In this document: one piece after another, positions 53,596-61,943 of the stretch
How positions within the stretch are numbered: the stretch's first letter is position 1
Layout of the letters: each line of letters opens with the position of its first letter
NCBI GenBank assembly: GCA_008501735.1
Contig: QQUF01000043.1
Location: 20,581-84,580 of the forward strand
DNA: 64,000 bases
Reading direction: 5' to 3'
From: Calditrichota bacterium
Lineage (GTDB): Bacteria > CLD3
Notes under the pieces: generated by a model
What the model was told of the DNA's origin: nothing
The model's database searches: none
Seen by the model: only the letters and a program-made list of their open reading frames with translations
Program-made: the position numbers and the translations under genes

Positions 53596-54697
53596 ATTTT
53601 ATTGCCTCTTCAATAAAAGCACCTGCAACAACTTTGTCATTTTCATAAATTACTAAAGATTGCCCTGGTGTTACGGCTCTTTGCGGTTCATCAAAAATTA
53701 CTTTAAAATTTCCTTCACCATCGTAGTAAACAGTTCCGGGATAAGGAGGACTATTGTAGCGGATTTTGACATCAGCAGGAAAAGGAATTGTTGTTGGTTT
53801 TTTTGAAACCCAATTTGCACCTTTTGCTGTAAGTCCAATGTCAAGCAATTTGTCATTACTTCCAACGTGAATTGTGTTTGTCTTGAAGTCAATTTTATTT
53901 ACGTAAATAGGTTCTGGTGTAGTTATTCCAATTCTTCTTCTTTGCCCGATTGTGTAAAATGGGAAACCTCTGTGAATTCCTAATTCTTCACCACTTTCAC
54001 CAATGATTTTGCCACCAGCAACTTTTTCTTCAAGCTCAGGAACTGCTTTTTTGAGGAATTTTTCGTAATCATTATCAGGAATGAAGCAAATTTCTTGAGA
54101 TTCTGGTTTATCTGCTGTTTTAATTTCATATTTATGGGCTAATTCACGAACTTCTTTTTTGGTAAGCTCACCAAGTGGTAACATTGTGTGTTCCAAGCTA
54201 TGTTGTTGAACTCCCCAAAGTGCGTAAGATTGGTCTTTTGAGTCGTCTAGACCTTTGAGAAGTGAAAAGCGATTTTCATCTTTTTCAAAACCAATTCTCG
54301 CGTAATGCCCTGTTGCAACGAAATCCGCTCCGATTTCAAATGCTTTCTTGACTAAAGTATCCCATTTGATAGTTGTGTTACACATTACACAAGGATTTGG
54401 AGTTCTTCCGTGAAGATATTCGCTAACAAAATTATCAATTACGTTGTTGTCAAATTCTTCAGAAAAATTCACAACGTAGTAGGGGGAATCAATGGAATTG
54501 CAAACATTTCTTGCATCGTTCACTGAATCAAGAGAACAACAGCCTGATTCGTGATTTATATCGATTCCGAGTTTTTCGTAATTCCACAATTTCATTGTCA
54601 TTCCGATGACGTTGTAACCTTGCTCTTTGAGCATTACAGCTGCGACAGAGCTATCAACTCCACCACTCATTGCAACGACAACATTCTTTTTTTTCAC
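53588..54697 (-). CDS. mnmA: tRNA 2-thiouridylase
   Basis: 369 residues from a GTG. PP-loop ATP pyrophosphatase AMSGGVDSSVAAV (SGGVDSS at 11-17). Catalytic cysteines C103 and C106 in NPCVMCNTTIKW and C204 in SQEICFIPDND. The C-terminus has the beta-barrel binding the tRNA (IDFKTNTIHVGSND, FDEPQRAVTPGQ). It thiolates U34 of Lys, Glu and Gln tRNAs. First gene of the minus-strand run; about 180 bases separate it from the upstream unknown gene at 54877. Confidence 0.97.
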   Translation of the reverse strand: MKKKNVVVAMSGGVDSSVAAVMLKEQGYNVIGMTMKLWNYEKLGIDINHESGCCSLDSVNDARNVCNSIDSPYYVVNFSEEFDNNVIDNFVSEYLHGRTPNPCVMCNTTIKWDTLVKKAFEIGADFVATGHYARIGFEKDENRFSLLKGLDDSKDQSYALWGVQQHSLEHTMLPLGELTKKEVRELAHKYEIKTADKPESQEICFIPDNDYEKFLKKAVPELEEKVAGGKIIGESGEELGIHRGFPFYTIGQRRRIGITTPEPIYVNKIDFKTNTIHVGSNDKLLDIGLTAKGANWVSKKPTTIPFPADVKIRYNSPPYPGTVYYDGEGNFKVIFDEPQRAVTPGQSLVIYENDKVVAGAFIEEAIKYD

Positions 54698-54721
54698 TAA
54701 AAACCTTTCTTAAAAACGTTA

Positions 54722-54801
54722 ATTACACTACAAAATAATTAAGATTATTTTTATTTAGTTAGGTGAATGTAAGATTATTTTAGATTAAAATCAGTAGTGT
54801 A
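54722..54801. repeat. Inverted repeat in the mnmA upstream region
   Basis: TTACACTAC (54722-54730) and its exact inverse GTAGTGTAA (54793-54801) bracket 62 bases that contain two copies of TAAGATTATTTT. It could be an operator pair. Weak evidence. Confidence 0.3.
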
Positions 54802-54876
54802 AAGATTAGTAAATATAAAGCTAAAATTAGATTTTTGCACTTACTTTAAACACTAAAGATATGGATTTGATTAGAC

Positions 54877-55140
54877 TTATTGGTTTTTCCCTAATGCATA
54901 TTTTACTCTGTCTTTTTTAAGTTGGATTTCTAATAAAAGACAAATTGCAACTGCTAATTCGCGAGTGTCATTAGTTTGCAAAGACTCGAATTCAATGAAT
55001 TTCGCTAAATTTGGATTTGTAAAACGTAAATCACCAATAATTCTCTCAGCTTGGCTTTGAGCTCCAAGTAAAAAGTTTGCTGCTTTTTGTTCTGTGTATT
55101 CTTGAATTGTATCGTCTTCAATTAATGGAATACAATCCAT
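54877..55140 (-). CDS. Unknown protein of 87 residues
   Basis: ATG 55140. The sequence is mostly helical: MDCIPLIEDDTIQEYTEQKA, then NFLLGAQSQAERIIGDLRF, NPNLAKFIEFESLQTND and AICLLLEIQLKKDRVKYALG. There is no signal peptide, membrane helix or known motif. It stands alone, divergent from the probable selenoprotein gene at 55298 (157 bases) and 180 bases upstream of mnmA. It looks like a real gene by composition and by its ATG. Confidence 0.6.
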   Translation of the reverse strand: MDCIPLIEDDTIQEYTEQKAANFLLGAQSQAERIIGDLRFTNPNLAKFIEFESLQTNDTRELAVAICLLLEIQLKKDRVKYALGKNQ

Positions 55141-55297
55141 AAATTACCTCATTTTCGTTAGTTAAAATTTATCGAAAGTAGAGAGTTATGTTTTTTTTGT
55201 CAAGGAAAAAGTTTCACTGTAATTTGGAATAACTTTGATTCTAAAGTGTTTGATTTTCTTGAGTTTCACAAACAGGATTCTTTAAAAAAGAACAAAA

Positions 55298-55975
55298 ATG
55301 CAAAAATTAAATTTCCTTTTAATCTTTATACTTTTTACAAGCTGTTCATTGATTTCTGAAGAGAAAAGTGCAGATTCGCAAATTGAAATTATTGAAGAGA
55401 ATGATAAAGTTTTTATCCAAGACAGAACGGGCAAAAAATGGGACGTTACAAGTGCAATTGAAAAGTATGAAATGAAAGCTGATAAATTTCAATTTGGTTT
55501 AGGAACTGACGCAATTCCTCCTGTGATAAATCCAAGAATTTTAAAAGATGGTGAAGCAGGTTACCCTTCTAACTCAGATGAATCTTTGATTTTGGGTGTA
55601 ACAATGAGCAAAGATGCAAGAGCTTACTCAAAAAATCAACTTTCGAGACGAGAGGTTGTTAATGAAAGATTTTCAACTAAAACTGTTGCGGTTGCTTACT
55701 GACCATTGATAGATTTGGCTGCAGTTTACAGTCGGGAAATTGGTGGAAATATTTTGACACTTGCGGCAAGTGGTTGGACTTACGCTTTTACTTTTGTGCT
55801 TTATGATTATGAGACGGAAAGTCTCTGGTACCCAAATATTACAGAAAATAAATTAGAGTGTATAAGTGGATTTTATGAAGGAAAATCATTGAAAGTTGTT
55901 TCGTCTGTCAAACGTTCAAATTGGAAAAAATGGAAAACTAGTAATCCCGATACAAAATGGTTACTTACAAATTGA
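55298..55975 (+). CDS. DUF3179-like lipoprotein with in-frame TGA: probable selenoprotein
   Basis: Read through one TGA (55700-55702) the frame codes for 225 residues. Signal peptide MQKLNFLLIFILFTSCSL with lipobox LFTSC. The family resemblance to DUF3179 (PF11376) rests on GVTMSKDARAYSKNQL, then VAVAY-U-PLIDLAAVYSREI, NILTLAASGWTY, FVLYDYETESLW and the end NPDTKWL. DUF3179 proteins have YCPLC at the position of the TGA, so codon 135 takes the place of the first, conserved Cys. The second Cys of the usual CxxC is Ile here. The frame after the TGA stays open for 90 codons with unchanged family pattern. A SECIS-like hairpin follows. Alternatives: a nonsense mutation, with the part before it expressed alone. 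Function of the family is unknown, probably redox or metal-related in the envelope. Confidence 0.75.
55713..55740 (+). promoter_or_regulatory. Candidate bacterial SECIS element
   Basis: Downstream of the TGA at 55700-55702, ATTT pairs with AAAT (55713-55716 with 55737-55740). GGCTG pairs with CAGTC (55717-55721 with 55729-55733, including one G-T pair). The 7-base loop CAGTTTA carries the GU (55724-55725) expected at a bacterial SECIS apex. GGG at 55734-55736 bulges out. The loop begins 19 bases after the TGA, within the 16-37 base range known for bacterial SECIS elements. Confidence 0.6.
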
Positions 55976-55977
55976 TT

Positions 55978-57582
55978 TTAAGAAAATCCTTCAAAATCAA
56001 CTTCTTCGTCAATAGTTTCACAATTTTCTCTGTAAAGTGGAGTTAACATAAAAATTGAACCTGATTCAGTTTCGCCTTCAAAACGAATGTAATCTTCTTG
56101 AAAATCCAAATCGAACCTGTCAGCGAAAAAGTAAGAATTTGGTGCAATTTCCTTAATCGCGTGTTCGTCTTGGGTCGTGTAATTTCCTGAAAGCATTGTG
56201 ATTTTTGTAATCATTCCAAATTCTTTTGAACTTTTGGCTGTGAAAGAAATTGTTCCCTTGGTTTCAGTTGTTGTGTCGCCGAAAGTAAAGTTTCCGTTTT
56301 CAGTTAAAAACTCAAAATCTGCGATGACTCCTGTTGAGAGCCCTGTTTTTCCAAGTTTGAAGGCTTCTAAAATAGAATCTTCCGAGAAATAATCTCGAAT
56401 TTTTAGAAACGTTTTTACTTTCCCGAAAATCTGTTCATTATGTTCCGTCATTTTGAAAAAAGGAAAACTAACTTGTCTGAAACGGTTGAAATTTCCGTGG
56501 GCATCGTTTCCTGCAATTATTGAGATTTTTTTCCCTTTGAGCAAAGACTGAATCCAACGCTTTTTCCCAACTTCAAAAGAATGGTCTAAAGTTCCGTTCA
56601 ATATCTGGACTCCATTTAAACCTTCAGTGCAAAAATCGTCAAGATTCCATTCACCACGATTAATCAATAATTTTTCCAAAGTTGGAGCTTCGCAACCAGG
56701 ATGAGCAGCAAATGCGACACTTTTAGATTCTAAGTTTTGAAGAATTTGAGAAATAGAATTTTCAGAATCTGTCTGAAACCATTTTTCGGCAGAATCACCA
56801 CTTCCATAAAAGAACTTTTGATTTCCGTAAACTAAAAGATGAACATTTTTGCCAAGAGAGTTTTCACAAGTTGCTTCTTCACCACGAACTACAACAAAAT
56901 TATCGTTTTGGGAGTTCAGTCTCGTTACTTCATTTTGTAGAAATTTCCATTTTTCCAAAGTTGGGGAAGTTTCAAGGTAATTTTCCCATTTATCGTCAAG
57001 GTCGTAAGAGTGGTCTGTTGTTGTGTAAAAATCCAAGCCTATTGGTTTTGAAAGCAATTTCGAAGCTTCGATTGGAGCTCCGTACTCAACTTGGTCACTT
57101 GTTAAGTTTGTATGACAATGACATTCACCAAAGTAGAAATCCTCAAACTTTGGTAAATTTTCTTCAGCTACAAAAGTTTCCAAAGGAGAATTTGAAAGCC
57201 CTTTGTAGTTGTCGTTTGTCGCTTTTTGGGATTTACCTTGTGAGTTTTCCCAATGAAAAGTAACATTCAAAAAATGTTTGCCAATTCCAAGTGGCTCTAT
57301 ATCTTCGACTTTCCACCAAAATTGAGAATTGATTTTTTCATTAAAATAAAAGACTTCTACTTTTTTAGATTCGCCTAATGTTATTTCAACTGAAATTTTT
57401 GTTAAGGTGATTGGATAAGAATCGGAATCTTTTAACAAAAACAAAACAGGGATTTTCTGATTCGGTTCGATTCTGTAAGGAGCATCTGCAAGAATTTCAG
57501 GTTCTTTTGTTTTGAGGTAACTAAAAAAATACTTGAATCTGTAATGAATTTCTGCGTAACCGAAAATTGGAAAAAAGAACAT
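55978..57582 (-). CDS. PHP-domain / DUF3604-like protein
   Basis: 534 residues from an ATG at 57582. The N-terminus is hydrophobic (MFFFPIFGYAEIHYRFKYFF), weak as a signal. After an Ig-like part the PHP-type block begins: YFGECHCHTNLTSDQVEYG (H-x-H motif), DFYTTTDHSYDLDD, VVRGEEATCENSLGKNVHLLVYG, FAAHPGCEAP and IIAGNDAHGNFNR. These match the metal-binding pattern of PHP phosphoesterases and DUF3604 proteins. It has no middle membrane helices, unlike the protein at 19737-21407. The gene starts 6 bases after prkA, so it is likely in that operon. The substrate is unknown. Confidence 0.75.
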   Translation of the reverse strand: MFFFPIFGYAEIHYRFKYFFSYLKTKEPEILADAPYRIEPNQKIPVLFLLKDSDSYPITLTKISVEITLGESKKVEVFYFNEKINSQFWWKVEDIEPLGIGKHFLNVTFHWENSQGKSQKATNDNYKGLSNSPLETFVAEENLPKFEDFYFGECHCHTNLTSDQVEYGAPIEASKLLSKPIGLDFYTTTDHSYDLDDKWENYLETSPTLEKWKFLQNEVTRLNSQNDNFVVVRGEEATCENSLGKNVHLLVYGNQKFFYGSGDSAEKWFQTDSENSISQILQNLESKSVAFAAHPGCEAPTLEKLLINRGEWNLDDFCTEGLNGVQILNGTLDHSFEVGKKRWIQSLLKGKKISIIAGNDAHGNFNRFRQVSFPFFKMTEHNEQIFGKVKTFLKIRDYFSEDSILEAFKLGKTGLSTGVIADFEFLTENGNFTFGDTTTETKGTISFTAKSSKEFGMITKITMLSGNYTTQDEHAIKEIAPNSYFFADRFDLDFQEDYIRFEGETESGSIFMLTPLYRENCETIDEEVDFEGFS

Positions 57583-57588
57583 AAAAAC

Positions 57589-59643
57589 CTAAGAGTTATC
57601 CTTTGCATCGCCGCGAGCAAAAATACTTGCAACGTAATTCAAAACATCTGTTGCAGACTCGTCAGAGTAACCGAAGTATTTTACTAAACGGCTTTTTACA
57701 ACGTCAATTTTTTCTTGTGTTTCTCTGTCAACAACGTTTGAAATAAGGCTTGTGAGTTTAATCGAATCTTTTTGGTCTTCGAAAAGCTTTAATTCAAGAG
57801 CTTTGTGAAGTCTTTCGTTGGTAGAATAGTCAAAGGTCTTTCCTTCGATTGCCAAAGCTCCAATGTAATTCATAATTTCACGTCTAAAGTCATCTTTCCT
57901 GCTTTCTGTAATTCCAATTTTATCCTCAATCGAACGTAGAAGTCTTTCGTCTGGACCTTCGTATTCGCCTGTGTATTTATTTTTGACTTTTTCGTGTTGA
58001 ACGTAAGCTTTCAAATTATCAATGTAGTTTGCACATAATTTTTTAATCGCTTCTTCGTCGGCACTAATTGCTCTTTGAACTTCATTTTTGACAATGTCTT
58101 CGTACTCTTCTTTGACGACAGAGAGCATTTCCAAAAATCGCTTTTTCTGGTCTTCGTTTGAAATTAAAGAATGATGCGAAAGCCCTTCCTCAAGTTCATT
58201 CATTACCATAAAAGGATTAATTGAAGTTGTTTCAAGTTCGCTAACGAGTGCGTTTGAAATTTTGTCTTGAATGTAACGTGGAGAAATTCCGTCCATTCCT
58301 TCACGCAAAGCCTCTTGTTTTAATTCTTTGACATTCTCGACTGTGTAACCGGGAAGAGTTTTTCCGTTGTATAGTTTGAGTTTTTGCATCAAAGAAAGAT
58401 TCGCTTTCTTTGGGTCTTCAAGACGAGTCAAAATTGCCCACATTGAAGCAACTTCAATTGTGTGAGGTGCAATATGTTTGTTTCGGATTTTGTCTTGGTT
58501 GTAATCTTTTGAGTAAATCCTGATTTCGTCTTCAAGTTTTGTGATGTAAGGAATGTCAATTTTTATTGTTCTGTCGCGAAGTGCTTCCATAAATTCATTG
58601 TTTTGAAGTTTTTTGTATTCCGCTTCGTTCGTGTGTCCGATAATTACTTCGTCAATGTCGGTTTGAGGAAATTTCTTTGGTTTGATTTTATGCTCTTGTG
58701 AAGCTCCAAGCAAATCGTAAAGAAAAGCAACTTCGAGTTTTAAAACTTCAACAAATTCAATTACACCACGATTTGCGACGTTAAATTCTCCATCAAAATT
58801 AAAAGCTCTTGGGTCTGAGTCAGAACCGTATTCTGCAATTTTCCTGTAATTTATGTCACCTGTGAGCTCTGTTGAATCTTGGTTTTTCTCATCTTTTGGC
58901 TGGAAAGTCCCAATTCCGATTCTGTCTTCTTCCGAGAGAACAAGTCTTTTAACTTTAACATTGTCTAAAATTGCAGACCATTTGCCGTCATTTTCTTCAA
59001 GAACTTTGTTGTACATAAAACGGCAATAAGGGCAGAGTGAACCTTCTATTTTGATTTCGTGCTGAGATTTTCCGCTTGAGTTGATTCGCTCTTCCATTTC
59101 TTTTCTAAGTTCAGGTGGAATCAATTTTAGTGGTTCTTCGTGAACAGGGCATTGAACCCAGTTTTCAGTTCCATCTTTTTCAATATCTTTCCAAAAATGA
59201 GTGTAAAGAGCTCCTTCATCAGTTTTTGAATATTCTTCAGTTCCTTTTTTGAGTAAACGAGCAATTGTACTTTTTGCACTTCCAACAGGACCGTGAAGAA
59301 GCAAAACGCGTTTTTCAGTTCCGTAACGACGCGAAGCAGATTTGAAAAAACGAACAATTTTTTGGAGTGGTTCTTCAATTCCATAAATTGCATCTTTTCC
59401 GTTACCGATTGGGTCGGAGAAAAAATTGTATTTGATTAACTTCTGTTTGTTTTCATAAATAACTTCAGTTCCATAGCTCATAATCATATCATAAAGCCTT
59501 TGGTAAGAAGTTCTTGAAACATTTGGATTTTCTAAAACAATGTCAAAGTATTCCTCAATCGTTCCTGACCAAGTTAATGCTTTGTAAATTTTAGCGTCTT
59601 GTTTGTCTTTTATGAAATTGATAATCTTGTTTGCAGAATCCAT
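57589..59643 (-). CDS. prkA: PrkA-type serine protein kinase (AAA-like)
   Basis: 684 residues from the ATG at 59643, with GGAG eight bases upstream; a start 9 codons earlier is less likely. PrkA proteins are about 640-690 residues: an N-terminal AAA domain and a C-terminal kinase-like domain. Walker A is [18 protein letters not shown] (G118-S125), and there is an aspartate-rich Walker B-like [12 protein letters not shown]. The rest has [36 protein letters not shown] and [18 protein letters not shown]. In other bacteria it stands with yeaH and spoVR; neither is present here. Followed 6 bases later by the PHP-like gene. Confidence 0.95.
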   Translation of the reverse strand: MDSANKIINFIKDKQDAKIYKALTWSGTIEEYFDIVLENPNVSRTSYQRLYDMIMSYGTEVIYENKQKLIKYNFFSDPIGNGKDAIYGIEEPLQKIVRFFKSASRRYGTEKRVLLLHGPVGSAKSTIARLLKKGTEEYSKTDEGALYTHFWKDIEKDGTENWVQCPVHEEPLKLIPPELRKEMEERINSSGKSQHEIKIEGSLCPYCRFMYNKVLEENDGKWSAILDNVKVKRLVLSEEDRIGIGTFQPKDEKNQDSTELTGDINYRKIAEYGSDSDPRAFNFDGEFNVANRGVIEFVEVLKLEVAFLYDLLGASQEHKIKPKKFPQTDIDEVIIGHTNEAEYKKLQNNEFMEALRDRTIKIDIPYITKLEDEIRIYSKDYNQDKIRNKHIAPHTIEVASMWAILTRLEDPKKANLSLMQKLKLYNGKTLPGYTVENVKELKQEALREGMDGISPRYIQDKISNALVSELETTSINPFMVMNELEEGLSHHSLISNEDQKKRFLEMLSVVKEEYEDIVKNEVQRAISADEEAIKKLCANYIDNLKAYVQHEKVKNKYTGEYEGPDERLLRSIEDKIGITESRKDDFRREIMNYIGALAIEGKTFDYSTNERLHKALELKLFEDQKDSIKLTSLISNVVDRETQEKIDVVKSRLVKYFGYSDESATDVLNYVASIFARGDAKDNS

Positions 59644-59684
59644 TTTGTTCTCCTTGAAGTTAAATTTCAAAAAACTAAAGAGTT

Positions 59685-59717
59685 AGACCTGACAGGTTTT
59701 TAAAACCTGTCAGGTCT
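59685..59717. repeat. Palindromic repeat (AGACCTGACAGG) between prkA and the phosphohexomutase gene
   Basis: AGACCTGACAGGTTTT is followed immediately by its inverse AAAACCTGTCAGGTCT. It has no T-run on the outgoing side of either strand, so it is not a standard terminator. Its text looks like a dispersed REP-type element. Confidence 0.75.
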
Positions 59718-59725
59718 AAAAAAAC

Positions 59726-61102
59726 TTAAATCGTAAATTCACCGAACTCTCTTAGTTTACCAACGATTGTTTTTTGATATTCTTCCAATTTTTCAGGAGT
59801 TTTTGCTTCGAATCTCAAAACAATCACTGGTTGAGTGTTAGAAGCTCGAATTAATCCCCAACCTTCGTCGAGTAAAATTCTAACTCCGTCAATGTCAATA
59901 ACTTTGTAGTGTTGTGGGAAATATTCAACAGCTTTTTTGACGATTTCAAATTTTTCTTCATCACTTGCACACTCGGCACGAATTTCAGGAGTTGAGTGGT
60001 AGTAAGGAATTGATTTTAACATTTCGTCAGAAGTACCGTCGTAGTTTGAGAGAATTTCTGTGAGTTTACAAGCACCGTAAACTGCGTCGTCGAAACTGAA
60101 ATAATTTTCACCAAAGAAAATGTGTCCACTCATTTCACCAGCGATTAAACCGCCTATTTCTTTCATTTTATTTTTGAGCAAAGAGTGACCTGTTTTCCAC
60201 ATTAAAGGTTTTCCGCCGTGAGCTTCGATGTCTTCGACCAAACCTTGTGAGCATTTTACATCAAAAACAACCTCTTGTCCTGGATTTCTAGAAAGAACGT
60301 CTCTTGCAAAAATTGCAAGAAGTTGGTCGCCCCAAATTACGTTTCCTTTGTTAGAAACTGCTCCGATTCTGTCGCAATCTCCGTCAAAACCAACTCCTAA
60401 GTCTGCACCTGTTTCAGCAACTTTGGCTTTTAAGTCAACGAGATTTTTTTCAACTGTTGGGTCAGGGTGATGATTTGGGAAATTTCCGTCAACGTCGCCG
60501 AAAAGTCCGATAACTTCAATTCCAAGTTTTTTCATTAATCTTTCAGCAAACAAAGCTCCTGTTGCATTTCCTGAGTCAACAACGACTTTCATTTTTTTAG
60601 AAGGCTTGATTCTTTCGCAAACCATTTCGATGTAATCTTCGACAATGTCTTGTTCTCTTACACTTCCTTTACCTGAAACGAAATCTTCTTTTAAAATGAT
60701 TTCGAGGATTTCTTGAATTGCAGAACCAAAAACAGAGCCTTTTCCAACGCCCATTTTGAAACCGTTGTAGTTTGAAGGATTGTGAGAACCTGTAATCATC
60801 AAATTTGCATCAGGTTTTAAAGCAGTTGCTGAGTAGTAAGTTACTGGAGTTGTAACTTCACCAATGTCAATCACATCAATTCCTGATTCGATAAAAGAAT
60901 TTACCAAAATATCTCTGAATCTTTTTGAGTGAGTTCTAACGTCTCGACCTAAAGTAATTGTCAATTTTCCATTTTTTTCAGGAAGTCTTTTGTTGACGTA
61001 AGAAGCGAATCCTTTTCCAATTAAAGCAACTGACTCATCTGTCAAATCCGTATCAACAATGCCTCTGATGTCGTATTCTCTGAAAATATTTTTATTTACC
61101 AT
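59726..61102 (-). CDS. Phosphomannomutase/phosphoglucomutase (AlgC-like)
   Basis: 458 residues. The phosphoserine loop is LMITGSHNPSN with S106; the metal-binding loop is GVGFDGDCDRIGAV; the sugar-specificity loop GLIAGEMSGHIFFGENYF carries E-x-S-G-H; and the phosphate-binding loop is IRASNTQPVIVLRFEA. It would interconvert hexose 1- and 6-phosphates in the cytoplasm, feeding GDP-mannose or UDP-glucose for surface glycans. The bifunctional mannose/glucose layout is typical of the AlgC/ManB group. A REP-like palindrome lies 8 bases past its stop. Confidence 0.95.
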   Translation of the reverse strand: MVNKNIFREYDIRGIVDTDLTDESVALIGKGFASYVNKRLPEKNGKLTITLGRDVRTHSKRFRDILVNSFIESGIDVIDIGEVTTPVTYYSATALKPDANLMITGSHNPSNYNGFKMGVGKGSVFGSAIQEILEIILKEDFVSGKGSVREQDIVEDYIEMVCERIKPSKKMKVVVDSGNATGALFAERLMKKLGIEVIGLFGDVDGNFPNHHPDPTVEKNLVDLKAKVAETGADLGVGFDGDCDRIGAVSNKGNVIWGDQLLAIFARDVLSRNPGQEVVFDVKCSQGLVEDIEAHGGKPLMWKTGHSLLKNKMKEIGGLIAGEMSGHIFFGENYFSFDDAVYGACKLTEILSNYDGTSDEMLKSIPYYHSTPEIRAECASDEEKFEIVKKAVEYFPQHYKVIDIDGVRILLDEGWGLIRASNTQPVIVLRFEAKTPEKLEEYQKTIVGKLREFGEFTI

Positions 61103-61232
61103 TTGATTTGTAACTCCAAAATTTTAATTAAGATTTTATTCTATTACTTATAAACTTCAATTTAAACAGTTCTAATTCCAAAATAAAATCTATTCTTAGG
61201 AATTTTGGGTTTCAATGAGCAGCTATAAAACT

Positions 61233-61262
61233 AAAAAAGCCACACAGCTAAAAGTGGTATGG
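61233..61262 (-). terminator. Possible weak terminator after the 157-residue gene
   Basis: On the minus strand GCCATACCAC and GTGTGGC can pair with a bulge and are followed by TTTTTT. It lies about 30 bases past the stop of the gene at 61294. The imperfect stem makes it uncertain. Confidence 0.4.
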
Positions 61263-61293
61263 CAATAATTATGAAAATAAAAAAACTGAAAAA

Positions 61294-61767
61294 CTAATTT
61301 GCAATTAAGATTGTAGAAATAATTGCTAAACCAATACTAGTAAAATATAATCCAATCATTGTATTGGAAATTCGATTCACCTTTTCTTCAATCTTTGAGA
61401 GTTTATGGTTTGACTGAGAGTTTAAATAGACTTGAAATTCTCTTTCTGTGAATTTTTCCAAATCAACGGGTGGATTTTCATTTTCTTCAGTACCACCATT
61501 CCAAGTTTTAAAATCTTCAAAATTGTTAAAATAGGATTTTTTGTTTTTTACGTTGCTAAATGATAATGTTTGTTCATTTCTCATCATCTTTTTAATATTA
61601 AAATAATTGATTTTATATTTTTTCTTCTTTTGAGTAAAAAAAAGGAAAGGGTCTTTCATTCCAACAATTTCACATTCAATTATTTCAAAATCTTTTGTGT
61701 GAATTTGGTCTTGTCCAAATACTAATGAAAAAATCATTAAGGTAATCGCAATAGCTAAAACTTTCAT
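61294..61767 (-). CDS. Exported or membrane protein of 157 residues, unknown
   Basis: ATG 61767. Signal peptide MKVLAIAITLMIFSLVFGQD; a Lys-rich beta part follows (IIECEIVGMKDPFLFFTQKK, YKINYFNIKKMM). A middle linker is rich in Asn and Glu, with NGGTEENENPPVD. The C-terminal helix is LYFTSIGLAIISTILIAN, a membrane anchor. The profile resembles small Bacteroidota proteins that sit in the membrane by a C-terminal helix. No family recognised. It is a single transcription unit. Confidence 0.6.
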   Translation of the reverse strand: MKVLAIAITLMIFSLVFGQDQIHTKDFEIIECEIVGMKDPFLFFTQKKKKYKINYFNIKKMMRNEQTLSFSNVKNKKSYFNNFEDFKTWNGGTEENENPPVDLEKFTEREFQVYLNSQSNHKLSKIEEKVNRISNTMIGLYFTSIGLAIISTILIAN

Positions 61768-61943
61768 TTTATCGCCCCTGTTTTATATTTTAAAATATTT
61801 GATTTTACTTAAGATAAAATATTTTCTTTTTTTCGCAAAAGCTAAAACCTTCTGTCAAAAATCTATAAAATACAAACTCTTGATTCTACAAAACCTAAGA
61901 GTTAAATTGAAGAAATTTTACGGGTAATAAAATTAAAAATCTA

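Noticed and set aside
55298-55702. Short 134-residue gene followed by a second independent gene at 55706
   Set aside because: The two frames are the same frame and form one DUF3179-like chain; a separate second gene would need a TTG start in the middle of a conserved motif.
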